A program made the translations under genes and the position numbers. A model generated the notes under the pieces. That model did no database searches. It had not been told where the DNA came from and saw nothing but the letters and a program-made list of their open reading frames with translations. DNA of 64,000 nucleotides from Chryseobacterium sp. JV274. Its GTDB lineage: Bacteria; Bacteroidota; Bacteroidia; Flavobacteriales; Weeksellaceae. This document shows, one piece after another, positions 51,524 to 59,860 of the stretch. Position 1 is the first letter of the stretch. The number at the start of each line of letters is the position of its first letter. Location of the stretch: contig NZ_LR824569.1 of NCBI RefSeq assembly GCF_903969135.1, positions 806,001-870,000 of the forward strand. Direction: 5' to 3'.

Positions 51524-52225
51524 ATGGGGTTTAATGGGAAATATTCTATAGGAATTTTACTCACTTTTGTGCTTTTGGTTACGGCAATGCTTTATTCTTT
51601 CCCGGTTATCACTCTGATGACAGGAATAAAAGGAATTACTTCAGACAGCTTTTTTCTCAGCAGGATTGTGATCTGGATCGTTTTGATCATTGTATTTCTG
51701 TACAATATAGTTATTGAAAAAGGTTCATTTTTATTAAAAAAAGAAACTCCTTATTCTATCCTATTTTATATTAAAGCAGTTCTGAGCCTGTACTTCATCT
51801 GCATCATTGGCGGAGCATTTCTGAATGCAATAATCCTGTTTTTTATCCCCGAAAAAATAAGTGATAAGCTTCTTAACCTTGTACCCGTTTTTAAGAACAA
51901 TTATTTTTTAATTATTTTCATGTGCCTTACGGCTGCTATTGTAGAAGAATTCCTGATGCGGGGTTATATACAGCCCAGAATTGAAAAAATCTATAATAAT
52001 CCAACTGCTGGAGTTTTTATTTCAGCTGTTTTATTTGGAATCCTGCACAGCACTTACGGTACCATAGGTCAGGTTCTCGGACCTTTCTTTATTGGAATTG
52101 TTTTTGCCCTGTTTTATAAACGCTATTCAAATATTAAAATTCTGATCATCTGTCATTTTATGATTGACTTTATCTCTCTGATGACCCTGAATTTTATTAA
52201 TATTAAACATTTATCTGTATTTTAA
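51524..52225 (+). CDS. CPBP-family intramembrane metalloprotease
   Basis: This 233-residue membrane protein has about six helices and the three CPBP (Rce1/Abi) motifs: EEFLMR with Glu141, Glu142 and Arg146; FGILHSTYG with His175; and CHFMIDF with His211. CPBP proteases process prenylated or bacteriocin-type substrates. Many bacterial members have no known substrate. It lies 38 bases after the YrdC-like gene and four bases before yaaA, so the role within this housekeeping operon is unclear. Confidence 0.92.
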   Translation: MGFNGKYSIGILLTFVLLVTAMLYSFPVITLMTGIKGITSDSFFLSRIVIWIVLIIVFLYNIVIEKGSFLLKKETPYSILFYIKAVLSLYFICIIGGAFLNAIILFFIPEKISDKLLNLVPVFKNNYFLIIFMCLTAAIVEEFLMRGYIQPRIEKIYNNPTAGVFISAVLFGILHSTYGTIGQVLGPFFIGIVFALFYKRYSNIKILIICHFMIDFISLMTLNFINIKHLSVF

Positions 52226-52229
52226 CATT

Positions 52230-52988
52230 ATGAAAATTATAACATCTCCTGCAAAATTAATGAACGTAGAAAACTCAACGGATCTGTTGAAATCTTCTAC
52301 TCCCAGATTCATTGAAGATGCAGCATTTATACAGTCTTATTTAAAAGAAAAATCTCCGAAATATCTTTCCGAACTGATGGAAATATCACCCAAACTGGCT
52401 GATGAAAACTGGGAAAGAAATCAAAAATGGAAATCCAAACCTACTGCAAAAGAATCTGCTCCTGCCATGTTTGCTTTTACAGGAGAAGTTTATAGGGGGC
52501 TGGATGCCAAGACCCTGGATAAAAATGCGGTAGACTACCTGCAGAAAAACTACAGAATGCTTTCCGGGCTTTATGGTCTGCTGAAGCCCTCTGATAAAGT
52601 AATGCTTTACAGGCTGGAAATGGGCCGTCCTTTTGAGTTTGATCAATACAAAAACCTGTATGGATTCTGGAGAGAAAAGATTACAGAACAGCTGAATTCT
52701 GAAATGAAGAAAGGTGAAATACTTCTTCATCTTGCCAGTAATGAATATGGGAAAGTAATCGACAGAAAAAAACTGAACCATAAAGTAATCGATTTTGATT
52801 TTTATGAATTAAAAGATGGAAAACTCAAAACCATCGTTGTATATACCAAGCATGCAAGAGGTCTTGTAGTAAGATTTTGTGCTGAAACTAACGCCAAAAC
52901 ATTGGAAGATGTAAAAGCGTTCAACTATGAAGGGTACAGAATTGATGAAGAGAAGTCTACAGATACTAAACTGGTTTTTACAAGGTAA
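52230..52988 (+). CDS. yaaA: peroxide stress protein YaaA
   Basis: This 252-residue protein of the YaaA/DUF328 family shows the family start MKIITSPAKLMNVE, then AMFAFTGEVYRGLDAKTLD, LSGLYGLLKPSDKVMLYRLEMGRPF, and a C-terminal FDFYELKDGKLKTIVVYTKHARGLVVRFC. In E. coli YaaA lowers free iron under hydrogen-peroxide stress, and the fold includes a helix-hairpin DNA-binding-like groove. The length is typical. The stop codon touches the prmC start (TAAATG), so the two are coupled. Confidence 0.95.
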   Translation: MKIITSPAKLMNVENSTDLLKSSTPRFIEDAAFIQSYLKEKSPKYLSELMEISPKLADENWERNQKWKSKPTAKESAPAMFAFTGEVYRGLDAKTLDKNAVDYLQKNYRMLSGLYGLLKPSDKVMLYRLEMGRPFEFDQYKNLYGFWREKITEQLNSEMKKGEILLHLASNEYGKVIDRKKLNHKVIDFDFYELKDGKLKTIVVYTKHARGLVVRFCAETNAKTLEDVKAFNYEGYRIDEEKSTDTKLVFTR

Positions 52989-53837
52989 ATGACAATTTCA
53001 ACATTTAAAAAATATTTCAAAGCAGAACTTTCCGGTCTTTATACTGAATCGGAAAGTGTTTTTTTATCTTCCCTATTCATCCATCAGATCATAGGTTTCG
53101 ATCATTTTCAGCAAAGAAGATTTTCTGAACAGGAACTTCTGACAGATGATGAAAAAAAACTTTGTCATCTGGTTTCAGAACTTAAAACAGGAAGACCTTA
53201 CCAACAGATTCTCGGAGAAACTGAGTTTTATGGCATGAAGTTCTTTGTGGATGAAAATGTACTGATTCCCCGTCCTGAAACGGAAGAACTGCTGGAGATT
53301 GCTATCAGAGAGATTCAACGTTCAAAGTTTAACATTCAGGGATTAAAGATTTTGGATATAGGAACCGGAAGTGGAGTAATTCCTTTGGTTTTAAAGAAAC
53401 ATTTTCCTGAAGCTATAGTTTCATCGATAGATTTTTCTGAAAAAGCATTGAAGACCGCTCAGAGAAATGCAGATTATCATCACCTGGAAATACAATTCAT
53501 TCATGCTGATTATCTCCATTTTAAACCGGTTGAAAGCTTTGATATCATTATTTCAAATCCACCGTATATAGGCATTGAAGAAGAGATTGAAATTGCAGAC
53601 TCTGTGAAAGAATTTGAGCCTAAAATGGCTCTTTTCTCCCCCACTTCCGATGCTTTGATCTTTTACAAAAAAATAGCAGAAGATGCTAAAAAGCACTTGA
53701 ATGAGGACGGGCTTTTGTTCTTAGAAATCAATCAGAAATTAGGTCCGGAAACTCTGGAACTCTATCAATATTTTTCTAACGCTCAATTATTGAAGGATTT
53801 ATCTGAAAATGACCGGTTCATTTATGGAAGGAAATAA
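52989..53837 (+). CDS. prmC: release-factor glutamine methyltransferase PrmC
   Basis: This 282-residue S-adenosylmethionine-dependent enzyme methylates the GGQ glutamine of peptide release factors. The N-terminal helical recognition domain (about 1-90) is followed by ENVLIPRPETEELLEIA, the AdoMet loop ILDIGTGSGVIPLVL, and IISNPPYIG with the NPPY catalytic motif. A C-terminal FYKKIAEDAKKHLNEDGLLFLEINQKLG follows. All match the family. It directly follows yaaA with no gap. Confidence 0.96.
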   Translation: MTISTFKKYFKAELSGLYTESESVFLSSLFIHQIIGFDHFQQRRFSEQELLTDDEKKLCHLVSELKTGRPYQQILGETEFYGMKFFVDENVLIPRPETEELLEIAIREIQRSKFNIQGLKILDIGTGSGVIPLVLKKHFPEAIVSSIDFSEKALKTAQRNADYHHLEIQFIHADYLHFKPVESFDIIISNPPYIGIEEEIEIADSVKEFEPKMALFSPTSDALIFYKKIAEDAKKHLNEDGLLFLEINQKLGPETLELYQYFSNAQLLKDLSENDRFIYGRK

Positions 53838-53864
53838 GTAATTTTGCTTCCAAACACCTAACCT

Positions 53865-54887
53865 ATGAAAACTTTGATATGGCATGCCTTGGTTGGTATT
53901 TTCCTGATTCTGTCGTTAACATCCTGCAAACAGCATCCTCAGGATGTTGTGAATGAATATTATAAGAAAGGTGAATTCAACGGCTCTGTTCTGATTGTGA
54001 AAGACGGCAGGATGGTATGTGATACTGTCCTGGGTTTCCGCAATATTGAAAAAGGGCTCCGGTCTGATAAAAATACTTCTTTTTATATTGCCTCTCTCAG
54101 CAAGGCTTTTACTGCGGCAGCGATTATGATTTCAGAGCAAAAAGGTTTGTTGAAGCTGGATGATAAGGCTTCTCAGTTCATTGAACTTCCTGAATATGCT
54201 AAAGATATCACTATCAGGCAGCTTTTGCATCATACATCAGGAATCAGTGACTATGAGAGTTTATTTTCGAAAAAAGGATTGACCAATACGGAAGTGATTG
54301 CCTGGCTGTTTAGTCTTAAAAATCTTGATTTCATTCCTGACAGTAAGTTTAAATACAGCAACAGCGGATATATCATTCTTTCTCAGATTATCGAAAAAGT
54401 TTCCGGGAAATCTTATGGTACTTTGATCCATGAACAGATTATCACTCCTTTGAAGATGAACAATACGTATGTGTATAAATCTTCCACAATTATCCAGAAT
54501 AAAGCATCAGGATATAATCAGCAGAAGAAGCCTGATGATTATTCAATCTTAACAACTGGTGACGGCGGAATTTATTCTACTCCTGAAGATCTGTATAAAT
54601 TTGATCAGGCTTTGCGGACTTATATCTTGATCAGTAAAGAAAATACAGCTCTCATGTATACTCCTGCAAAACTAGCTGGCGGCCAGATTTCAAACTACGG
54701 GTTTGCCTGGTTTATAGAAGATGAAAAGGAAGGAAAAACCGCAATGCATACAGGTGGCCTGAATGGTTTCAAAGCTTTATTCTGGAGAGATCTGCAGCAT
54801 AACAGCTGTATTATAGCGCTTACCAATCAGGGAGAAGCATTTCCTTTGGGTAACTTTTTACATGACATCAAAAAAACAATTCAATAA
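53865..54887 (+). CDS. serine hydrolase lipoprotein (beta-lactamase-like)
   Basis: This 340-residue class-C beta-lactamase-fold hydrolase has a lipoprotein signal (LILSLTSC, with Cys21 as lipid anchor). The active-site SxxK is S77-L-S-K80 in IASLSKAFT. The YxN motif is YSNSGY, and the KTG-like HTGG lies near the C-terminus (AMHTGGLNGF). It lacks the deacylation features of true class-C beta-lactamases, so a peptidase or esterase role is more likely. It is the fifth gene of the operon, 27 bases after prmC. Confidence 0.92.
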   Translation: MKTLIWHALVGIFLILSLTSCKQHPQDVVNEYYKKGEFNGSVLIVKDGRMVCDTVLGFRNIEKGLRSDKNTSFYIASLSKAFTAAAIMISEQKGLLKLDDKASQFIELPEYAKDITIRQLLHHTSGISDYESLFSKKGLTNTEVIAWLFSLKNLDFIPDSKFKYSNSGYIILSQIIEKVSGKSYGTLIHEQIITPLKMNNTYVYKSSTIIQNKASGYNQQKKPDDYSILTTGDGGIYSTPEDLYKFDQALRTYILISKENTALMYTPAKLAGGQISNYGFAWFIEDEKEGKTAMHTGGLNGFKALFWRDLQHNSCIIALTNQGEAFPLGNFLHDIKKTIQ

Positions 54888-54892
54888 AGAAG

Positions 54893-55252
54893 ATGACTAT
54901 TGAATCTCACGAAATTAATACGATAAAAATTGCAGAAGTTATTTCTGATCAAATTATCATCCAATCTGCACAGGACGGGCTGGATCTCATGGGAGATGTT
55001 TATTATCAAGGTTTTGACAAGGTCATTCTTTATGAAAAAAACATCACTCCTGAATTCTTCGATTTAAAAACAAAAATAGCCGGTGAAATTCTTCAAAAAT
55101 TCTCGAACTATCGTATCGGACTGGCTATTGTAGGTGACTTCGACAAATATGATAGTAAGAGTCTGAAGGATTTCATTTTTGAAAGTAACAAAACAAGACA
55201 CATAAATTTTCTAAAATCACTGGAAAACGCATTAGATAATTTATCAAAATAA
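54893..55252 (+). CDS. DUF4180 protein
   Basis: This 119-residue cytoplasmic protein matches DUF4180: IAEVISDQIIIQSAQDGLDLMGDVYYQGFDKVILYEKNITPEFFDLKTKIAGEILQKFSNYRIGLAIVGDFDKYDSKSLKDFIFESNKTRHINFL. The family is of unknown function. It starts five bases after the serine-hydrolase stop and is the last gene of the operon. No clear terminator hairpin was found after it. Confidence 0.9.
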   Translation: MTIESHEINTIKIAEVISDQIIIQSAQDGLDLMGDVYYQGFDKVILYEKNITPEFFDLKTKIAGEILQKFSNYRIGLAIVGDFDKYDSKSLKDFIFESNKTRHINFLKSLENALDNLSK

Positions 55253-55485
55253 ATTCTTTTTCAGCTAATTACGTACAAAAACATACTATTTAATGGATTT
55301 TTTAATAGAAGTATTTTTTTACAAAACGGTATGTTTAAAAAAAATACGGTGATTGAATGTTAAAAATAATCTATTTATATTACCATATTCTCAAAAAAAT
55401 TAATTCAACAAGTGATGATTTAACCAATAAACAAAGTTAAATTAAAATTAATCTCATAAAACACACATAATAAGTAGTTTATTCG

Positions 55486-55493
55486 TATATTTG
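55486..55493 (+). promoter_or_regulatory. -7 box of the lectin-locus leader
   Basis: TATATTTG is a perfect TAnnTTTG match. No TTTG is at the -33 position, so an activator may be needed. It lies about 308 bases upstream of the next gene. Confidence 0.55.
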
Positions 55494-55509
55494 CAAAAAC
55501 ACAAAGGTT

Positions 55510-55560
55510 ATGAATTTTACTATTCTACAAGCTTATATTTTATATAATAGGGCTACTTAA
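55510..55560 (+). CDS. possible 16-residue leader peptide
   Basis: The ATG lies 17 bases after the -7 box, the first start codon of the predicted transcript, and opens a 16-codon frame ending in TAA. It could be a leader peptide or chance. No ribosome-binding site is seen, and composition gives no help. Confidence 0.25.
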   Translation: MNFTILQAYILYNRAT

Positions 55561-55800
55561 CTCAATTCTCTTTTCGACTCTTTCAGATAAAACATAGATT
55601 GTCTCTATGACACATGCTTGTTATATCTGTTATTTTGGAACCTAAGGGCTCCTCATACTATCTATGAGTATAATTCATTGTTTGGATGAGTTGCAGGAGT
55701 ATTTATTTCCAATATGAATCGAGCTGGTAGGAAAGTATTTTCATAAAAAACACAACACAAAAAACATACAATACACAGATAAAAAATTATTAGAGACATC

Positions 55801-56373
55801 ATGATTAAAAAATTATTTCTACCAATCGTTTTAGTAAGTTCTTTTTCTTTTGCCCAGATAGGGATTAATACACCAACACCTGACGAAAGCTCTATTCTGG
55901 ATGTTTACAGTCAAAACAAAGGAATGCTGATACCAAGACTTACTACTGCAAAAAGAGATGCTATTTCCAATCCGGCTAATTCGCTTCTTATTTATGATAC
56001 TGATAAGAAATGTTTAAGCCAGAATATTGGAACACCTACCAAGCCTGATTGGCTATGTATCAGTAGTAATACTGTAAAAATGTTTTACATGCCTAGTGTT
56101 TCTTTTGACACTTCTACCAATGCTACCGGCAGAACAAAAGATTTATATACCTTGTATAAAACACAGTTCGGGTCTCCAAAAGCAAAGAGCACCAGCGCTC
56201 CTGCATCTATTCCTTTTTTCCCGTCAAGCAAAGACATTTATTATTATGTAACAGATGCTGATCCTAATGTATTCAGTAATATTTCTATTTCTGATGATGG
56301 GGTAATGACTTATGATGTAAAAGCCACAGCCACAGACTGTTCTTTTATTAATATTGTTTTTGTTGTTAAATAA
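55801..56373 (+). CDS. secreted tail-fibre-like surface protein
   Basis: This 190-residue exported protein has a signal peptide (residues 1-18; SFSFAQ). The mature chain opens with IGINTPTPDESSILDVYSQNKGMLIPRLTTAKRDAISNPANSLLIYDTDKKCL. This is the phage-tail-like stretch shared by many Bacteroidota surface proteins. Two cysteines (KCL, LCISS) could pair. The C-terminal half is beta-rich with a Ser/Thr-rich part. It lacks a T9SS sorting domain. It is followed after seven bases by the lectin-like gene, so both are probably exported and act together. Confidence 0.78.
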   Translation: MIKKLFLPIVLVSSFSFAQIGINTPTPDESSILDVYSQNKGMLIPRLTTAKRDAISNPANSLLIYDTDKKCLSQNIGTPTKPDWLCISSNTVKMFYMPSVSFDTSTNATGRTKDLYTLYKTQFGSPKAKSTSAPASIPFFPSSKDIYYYVTDADPNVFSNISISDDGVMTYDVKATATDCSFINIVFVVK

Positions 56374-56380
56374 CTGAGCT

Positions 56381-57922
56381 ATGATAAAAAATACCTCAGT
56401 TTTACAATACAAAAGGCTTTTATTTATTTTTTCATTATTCATTTTCTCCCAGAATAGTAAAGCACAGAATGAACAGGGAACCGGCTATCCTTATTTTGTA
56501 AACTTCACACAGGGATTACAGCCTCAGGAAGCTTATAAAGTAGCAACCAGTGGAGTCCAGAATGATGCCACCTTTACCACAGATGGATTGCGGCTTACCC
56601 GAAGTGTGAACAATATTTCGGGAGGTGTAATACTTGCTGATAAAATATTCAAAAGTGACCAGGGAATCAAATTCGAGTTTGAATTTGCTATTTATGGCGG
56701 AAACATTAACGGAGGAGACGGTATTTCTATATTCTTAGTAGACGGATCTATTCCTAAAGAGCAGCTTAATCTTGGATACTTTGGTGGAGGATTAGGATAT
56801 AGTTTTGTACGTGGAGGCGAGTCTACAGAAGGCCTTAAAGGAGCCTATCTTGGAATAGGACTGGATGAATTCGGAAATTTTAAAACAAGCTTTAACCAGG
56901 GTGAAAGAGTCAGAAATGGAATTTTCGGCGTATCATTAGCGGATGGACGAAGCAATGTTTCTTTAAGAGGTAAACGTGGAAATCAGTATCTGTCATCAGC
57001 TGAACCTGCAGGATACAATGGGTATCCATTGCTTTACAGTACAGCAACCAATGCTGCTCCTTCCAGCAGTAACAGATCTGCTTATCTTGATACTGCAACC
57101 GGAAAATATATAGGGATTAAAAATACAACTCTTCAGCAATTCAGCATTGAAAGTGGTGGAACAACCTTTCCTCTCAATGAAAATGATGCAAGATTCCGTA
57201 AAGCGTATGTCACATTAGTTCCCAATCCTGCTGGCGGTTACAATATAACCCTGGAAATACAACACGGAACCGTGAAAGAAACAGTGATTGATAATTATTA
57301 TTATCCAACTTCTCTGAAATATACGGAAACTACAATATCCAACAGTACGGTAAGAACTCTGGATACCTCAGCACCTTCAACTTTCAGAATTGGATTTGCT
57401 GCTTCTACAGGAGCTGCTAAAAATATACATTTATTGAGAAACTTAGGGGTTACCAGACCTTATGCTGCAGAAGTAACAGATGATCTGTTCGCGGGATGCC
57501 CGGGGATAAAGTCAATTTATTATCCTTTGCTGAATGATGCGGCTTATTCTTCAGCAGGTGGTCAAAACCCGCCAACACTTTCATATAATAACCTTGATTT
57601 CAATTCGTTTCGTTTTTTGGATAATAATGGAGCTCTGATTCCGAATATAACTGGTGGTGTTTATACTAACAGCCAGGGAACATGGACCTACTTCCCCACT
57701 ACCGGAGCGCTTTCTTTCAAACCTGCGGTTGGGTTCACAGGAGTGGCCCAGGTACAATATGATATTAAAGGTGGTGGAAGCAATGGTACTGAAGCTCCTT
57801 ATAATAAGGAAGAATACAGATCATTGCCGGCATTGGTACAGGTTAATATTTCAAATACAAATAACTGCAGCAAAGCCTGCGTTATTTCCAACAAGAATGT
57901 AACCCAGAAAATAACAAGATAA
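56381..57922 (+). CDS. L-type-lectin-like secreted surface protein
   Basis: This 513-residue exported protein has a signal peptide (residues 10-28; SKAQ). An L-type (legume-like) lectin domain spans about 35-365: FEFEFAIYGGNINGGDGISIFLVDGS, LGYFGGGLGYSFVRGG, GLKGAYLGIGLDEFGNF, and a late ISNSTVRTLDTSAPSTFRIGFAASTGAAKNIHLLRNL. These sheets bind carbohydrate in the family, often with calcium. The C-terminal part has a CshA-fibril-like unit (TWTYFPTTGALSFKPAVGFTGVAQVQYDIKGG). No type-A or type-B sorting domain is seen. It probably binds glycans on host, prey or biofilm. A terminator follows. Confidence 0.8.
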   Translation: MIKNTSVLQYKRLLFIFSLFIFSQNSKAQNEQGTGYPYFVNFTQGLQPQEAYKVATSGVQNDATFTTDGLRLTRSVNNISGGVILADKIFKSDQGIKFEFEFAIYGGNINGGDGISIFLVDGSIPKEQLNLGYFGGGLGYSFVRGGESTEGLKGAYLGIGLDEFGNFKTSFNQGERVRNGIFGVSLADGRSNVSLRGKRGNQYLSSAEPAGYNGYPLLYSTATNAAPSSSNRSAYLDTATGKYIGIKNTTLQQFSIESGGTTFPLNENDARFRKAYVTLVPNPAGGYNITLEIQHGTVKETVIDNYYYPTSLKYTETTISNSTVRTLDTSAPSTFRIGFAASTGAAKNIHLLRNLGVTRPYAAEVTDDLFAGCPGIKSIYYPLLNDAAYSSAGGQNPPTLSYNNLDFNSFRFLDNNGALIPNITGGVYTNSQGTWTYFPTTGALSFKPAVGFTGVAQVQYDIKGGGSNGTEAPYNKEEYRSLPALVQVNISNTNNCSKACVISNKNVTQKITR

Positions 57923-57930
57923 TTTGATTA

Positions 57931-57959
57931 AAAACCAGCTTTTAAGAGCTGGTTTTTTT
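57931..57959. terminator. terminator between lectin and epimerase genes
   Basis: AAAACCAGCT pairs with AGCTGGTTTT around a six-base loop, followed by T residues. It overlaps the 3' end of the opposite gene. Confidence 0.85.
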
Positions 57960-58919
57960 ATTTTCAATAAAATACTGAACAGCATCTTCAATTGCTTTAT
58001 CAACGGATTGATATTGAATACCTAACTCTTCTACTGATTTCTGATTAGAATAATAATTACGGATCTGCAGAGCTTTCATATTGGAGATACTGAGATTTGT
58101 TTTTATTTTTAATTTTCTCAAGCCGTCACCTATCAATCCAAGGAAACTCAAAATTCTGTTTGGAATAGCTATCATGACTGGATTCTGATCAGTAATCCGG
58201 TTTACTTTCTTAAAAAATTCCTTATAGCTCAAATTTTCATTGGCTAAGAGATATTTTTCATCAGTCTTCCCATATTGAATAGCATATAAAATTCCGTTAG
58301 CGGCATCTTCCACATGTACAAAGTTCTTCCCTCCTTTCGGATAAAAAACCAGTTTCTTTTTCCAGGTCCAAAAGATGATTTTCCCGGAACTCGGTTTGCT
58401 GTCATAGGCTCCGATCATAAAAGTTGGATTAACGATAATAACGTCTGTATTTTTATAGTTCTTTAAAAGATAATCTTCAGCTTCCAGCTTGCTTTGTGCA
58501 TACAGTGAATGGGTGAAAGGGTAAAGCTGCGGCGCTTGTTCATTTCCCCGGAAAGCTGTATTTCCATACCCTAAGGTGTTTGCCGTGCTTACAAATAAAA
58601 ACTTTTTTACACCTGCTAATTCCGCATGGGTAAACAGATTTACGGTCATTTCATAATTCACTTTTCTATATTCACCATAGCTGATGAGATTCTGACGTGT
58701 TTCCGCTGCAATATGAATGATACAGTCAACTTCTTTGAGTAACAATGAAAGATCAGATGAAAGATCTGCTTCCACCAACTTCAGATTCTCGTTTTCTTCG
58801 CCCAGCCAGCCGCTTTTCTTGCGCACCAGAGCAATAACAGAATAACCATTTTGTAATAATTTAATAATAACATTAGTTCCCAGAAGCCCTGTTGCTCCGG
58901 TTACACACACTTTTTTCAT
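57942..58919 (-). CDS. NAD-dependent epimerase/dehydratase-family protein
   Basis: This 325-residue extended SDR has an N-terminal cofactor motif VCVTGATGLLGTNVI (TGxxGxxG), CIIHIAAETR, and catalytic-region FVSTANTLGYGN ... SLYAQSKLEAED with YxxxK. LIVNPTFMIGAYDSKPSSGK follows. The profile fits dihydroflavonol-4-reductase-like or sugar-nucleotide-like members. I start at 58919, because the upstream gene's TGA overlaps this ATG (ATGA), a classical coupling; a start at 58970 is ignored. Together with the SDR gene upstream it forms a two-gene reductase operon. The substrate is unknown. Confidence 0.9.
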   Translation of the reverse strand: MKKVCVTGATGLLGTNVIIKLLQNGYSVIALVRKKSGWLGEENENLKLVEADLSSDLSLLLKEVDCIIHIAAETRQNLISYGEYRKVNYEMTVNLFTHAELAGVKKFLFVSTANTLGYGNTAFRGNEQAPQLYPFTHSLYAQSKLEAEDYLLKNYKNTDVIIVNPTFMIGAYDSKPSSGKIIFWTWKKKLVFYPKGGKNFVHVEDAANGILYAIQYGKTDEKYLLANENLSYKEFFKKVNRITDQNPVMIAIPNRILSFLGLIGDGLRKLKIKTNLSISNMKALQIRNYYSNQKSVEELGIQYQSVDKAIEDAVQYFIENKKTSS

Positions 58920-59701
58920 GCTTCGATCTCTCTTTTTATAGCCTGGGTCATCAACGGAAGTTTGATCCATATGGGTAAAATTTTCATCATCAGCCAGCTG
59001 ATTGGATTTACCATAATTACGGAATCTTTTTTAAACAGCTGACGAATACAGTATGATGCCACTTTATCAGGATTCAAAAGCGTCAGTCTTCCTATGAAAC
59101 CTTGTTTTTCTATTCTTTTACAGACATCCGTATTGGTTTTCATGGCACCCGGATTCACAACGCTTACAAAGACATTGGTGTCTTTCAACTCTTCATACAG
59201 CCCTCTGGAAAATGAATGGATAAAACTTTTGGAAGCAGGATATACGGTTTTAAAACCAATAGGAGAAAAGGCCGCCATACTGGAGACATTCAAAATATAG
59301 GCTTTTGGCTGTTTTAAAAGGTTGGGGAGCAACTGATGGGTAATCAGAGAGGTTGCCGTTACATTAACCTGCAGAATGGTATTGATATAATCCGGAGAGG
59401 CTTCTGTGAATTTTTTAGTACCCCCAAGTCCTGCATTGTTGATCAGGATATGAATATCAAAAGAACGGTTAAGCCATTCTGTGAGCTTCATGACATTGTT
59501 ATTAACAGAAAGATCTGTTTCATAGTAATGAACTTTTACCTCATACAGCTCTTCCAGCTCATGGGAAAATTCCTTGAGATTCTGATCCGGAAGGCTTACA
59601 AGAATGACATTGATCTTTTTTCTGGCCAGATTTTCAGCAAATGATTTGCCCAGTCCCTGACTTGCTCCTGTGACTACAGCATATGACTCTTTGGTATCCA
59701 T
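58916..59701 (-). CDS. SDR-family oxidoreductase
   Basis: This 261-residue classical SDR has TGASQGLG at the cofactor site, ILINNAGLGG, catalytic Ser (LNVSSMAAF), and YPASK. A hydrophobic C-terminal segment (VIMVNPISWLMMKILPIWIKLPLM) suggests a membrane-associated member, close in style to 3-ketoacyl or sterol-type reductases of the YqjQ/DltE group. It overlaps the next gene by four bases (ATGA), so the two are translationally coupled. The perfect -7 box upstream indicates its own promoter. Confidence 0.91.
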   Translation of the reverse strand: MDTKESYAVVTGASQGLGKSFAENLARKKINVILVSLPDQNLKEFSHELEELYEVKVHYYETDLSVNNNVMKLTEWLNRSFDIHILINNAGLGGTKKFTEASPDYINTILQVNVTATSLITHQLLPNLLKQPKAYILNVSSMAAFSPIGFKTVYPASKSFIHSFSRGLYEELKDTNVFVSVVNPGAMKTNTDVCKRIEKQGFIGRLTLLNPDKVASYCIRQLFKKDSVIMVNPISWLMMKILPIWIKLPLMTQAIKREIEA

Positions 59702-59720
59702 ACGTTTACATTTTATGGTA

Positions 59721-59728
59721 CAAAGCTA
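59721..59728 (-). promoter_or_regulatory. -7 box of the SDR-epimerase operon
   Basis: Minus-strand TAGCTTTG is a perfect match to TAnnTTTG, 20 bases upstream of the start codon. No good -33 is present. Confidence 0.5.
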
Positions 59729-59860
59729 TCGTGTAAAGAGGGTTTGAATGTTCCGGATTATCTGAACGAACTGATTTTCAATCAAGAAAGATGAAATATA
59801 TAAATTACTTAAAATCAATGTTTTAAATCAACACAAAAGTAAAACTTTATAAACCTGAAC

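Larger units (their letters stand above)
55253..55800 (+). other. 548-base gene-free leader region
   Basis: The first 230 bases are very AT-rich with nothing recognised. A perfect -7 box at 55486-55493 suggests a transcript of about 300 bases before the next gene. Within it are a 16-codon frame (55510-55560, product MNFTILQAYILYNRAT) and three hairpins: CATAGA/TCTATG (55593-55609), GGAaCC/GGcTCC (55637-55652) and CTCATA/TATGAG (55652-55668). It may be an RNA regulator or a leader controlling the surface genes. No known riboswitch is recognised. Confidence 0.55.

Noticed and set aside
58920..58970. An upstream ATG at 58970 for the epimerase gene
   Set aside because: It would overlap the upstream SDR by 55 bases, whereas the ATGA overlap at 58916-58919 places the start at a typical Rossmann N-terminus.
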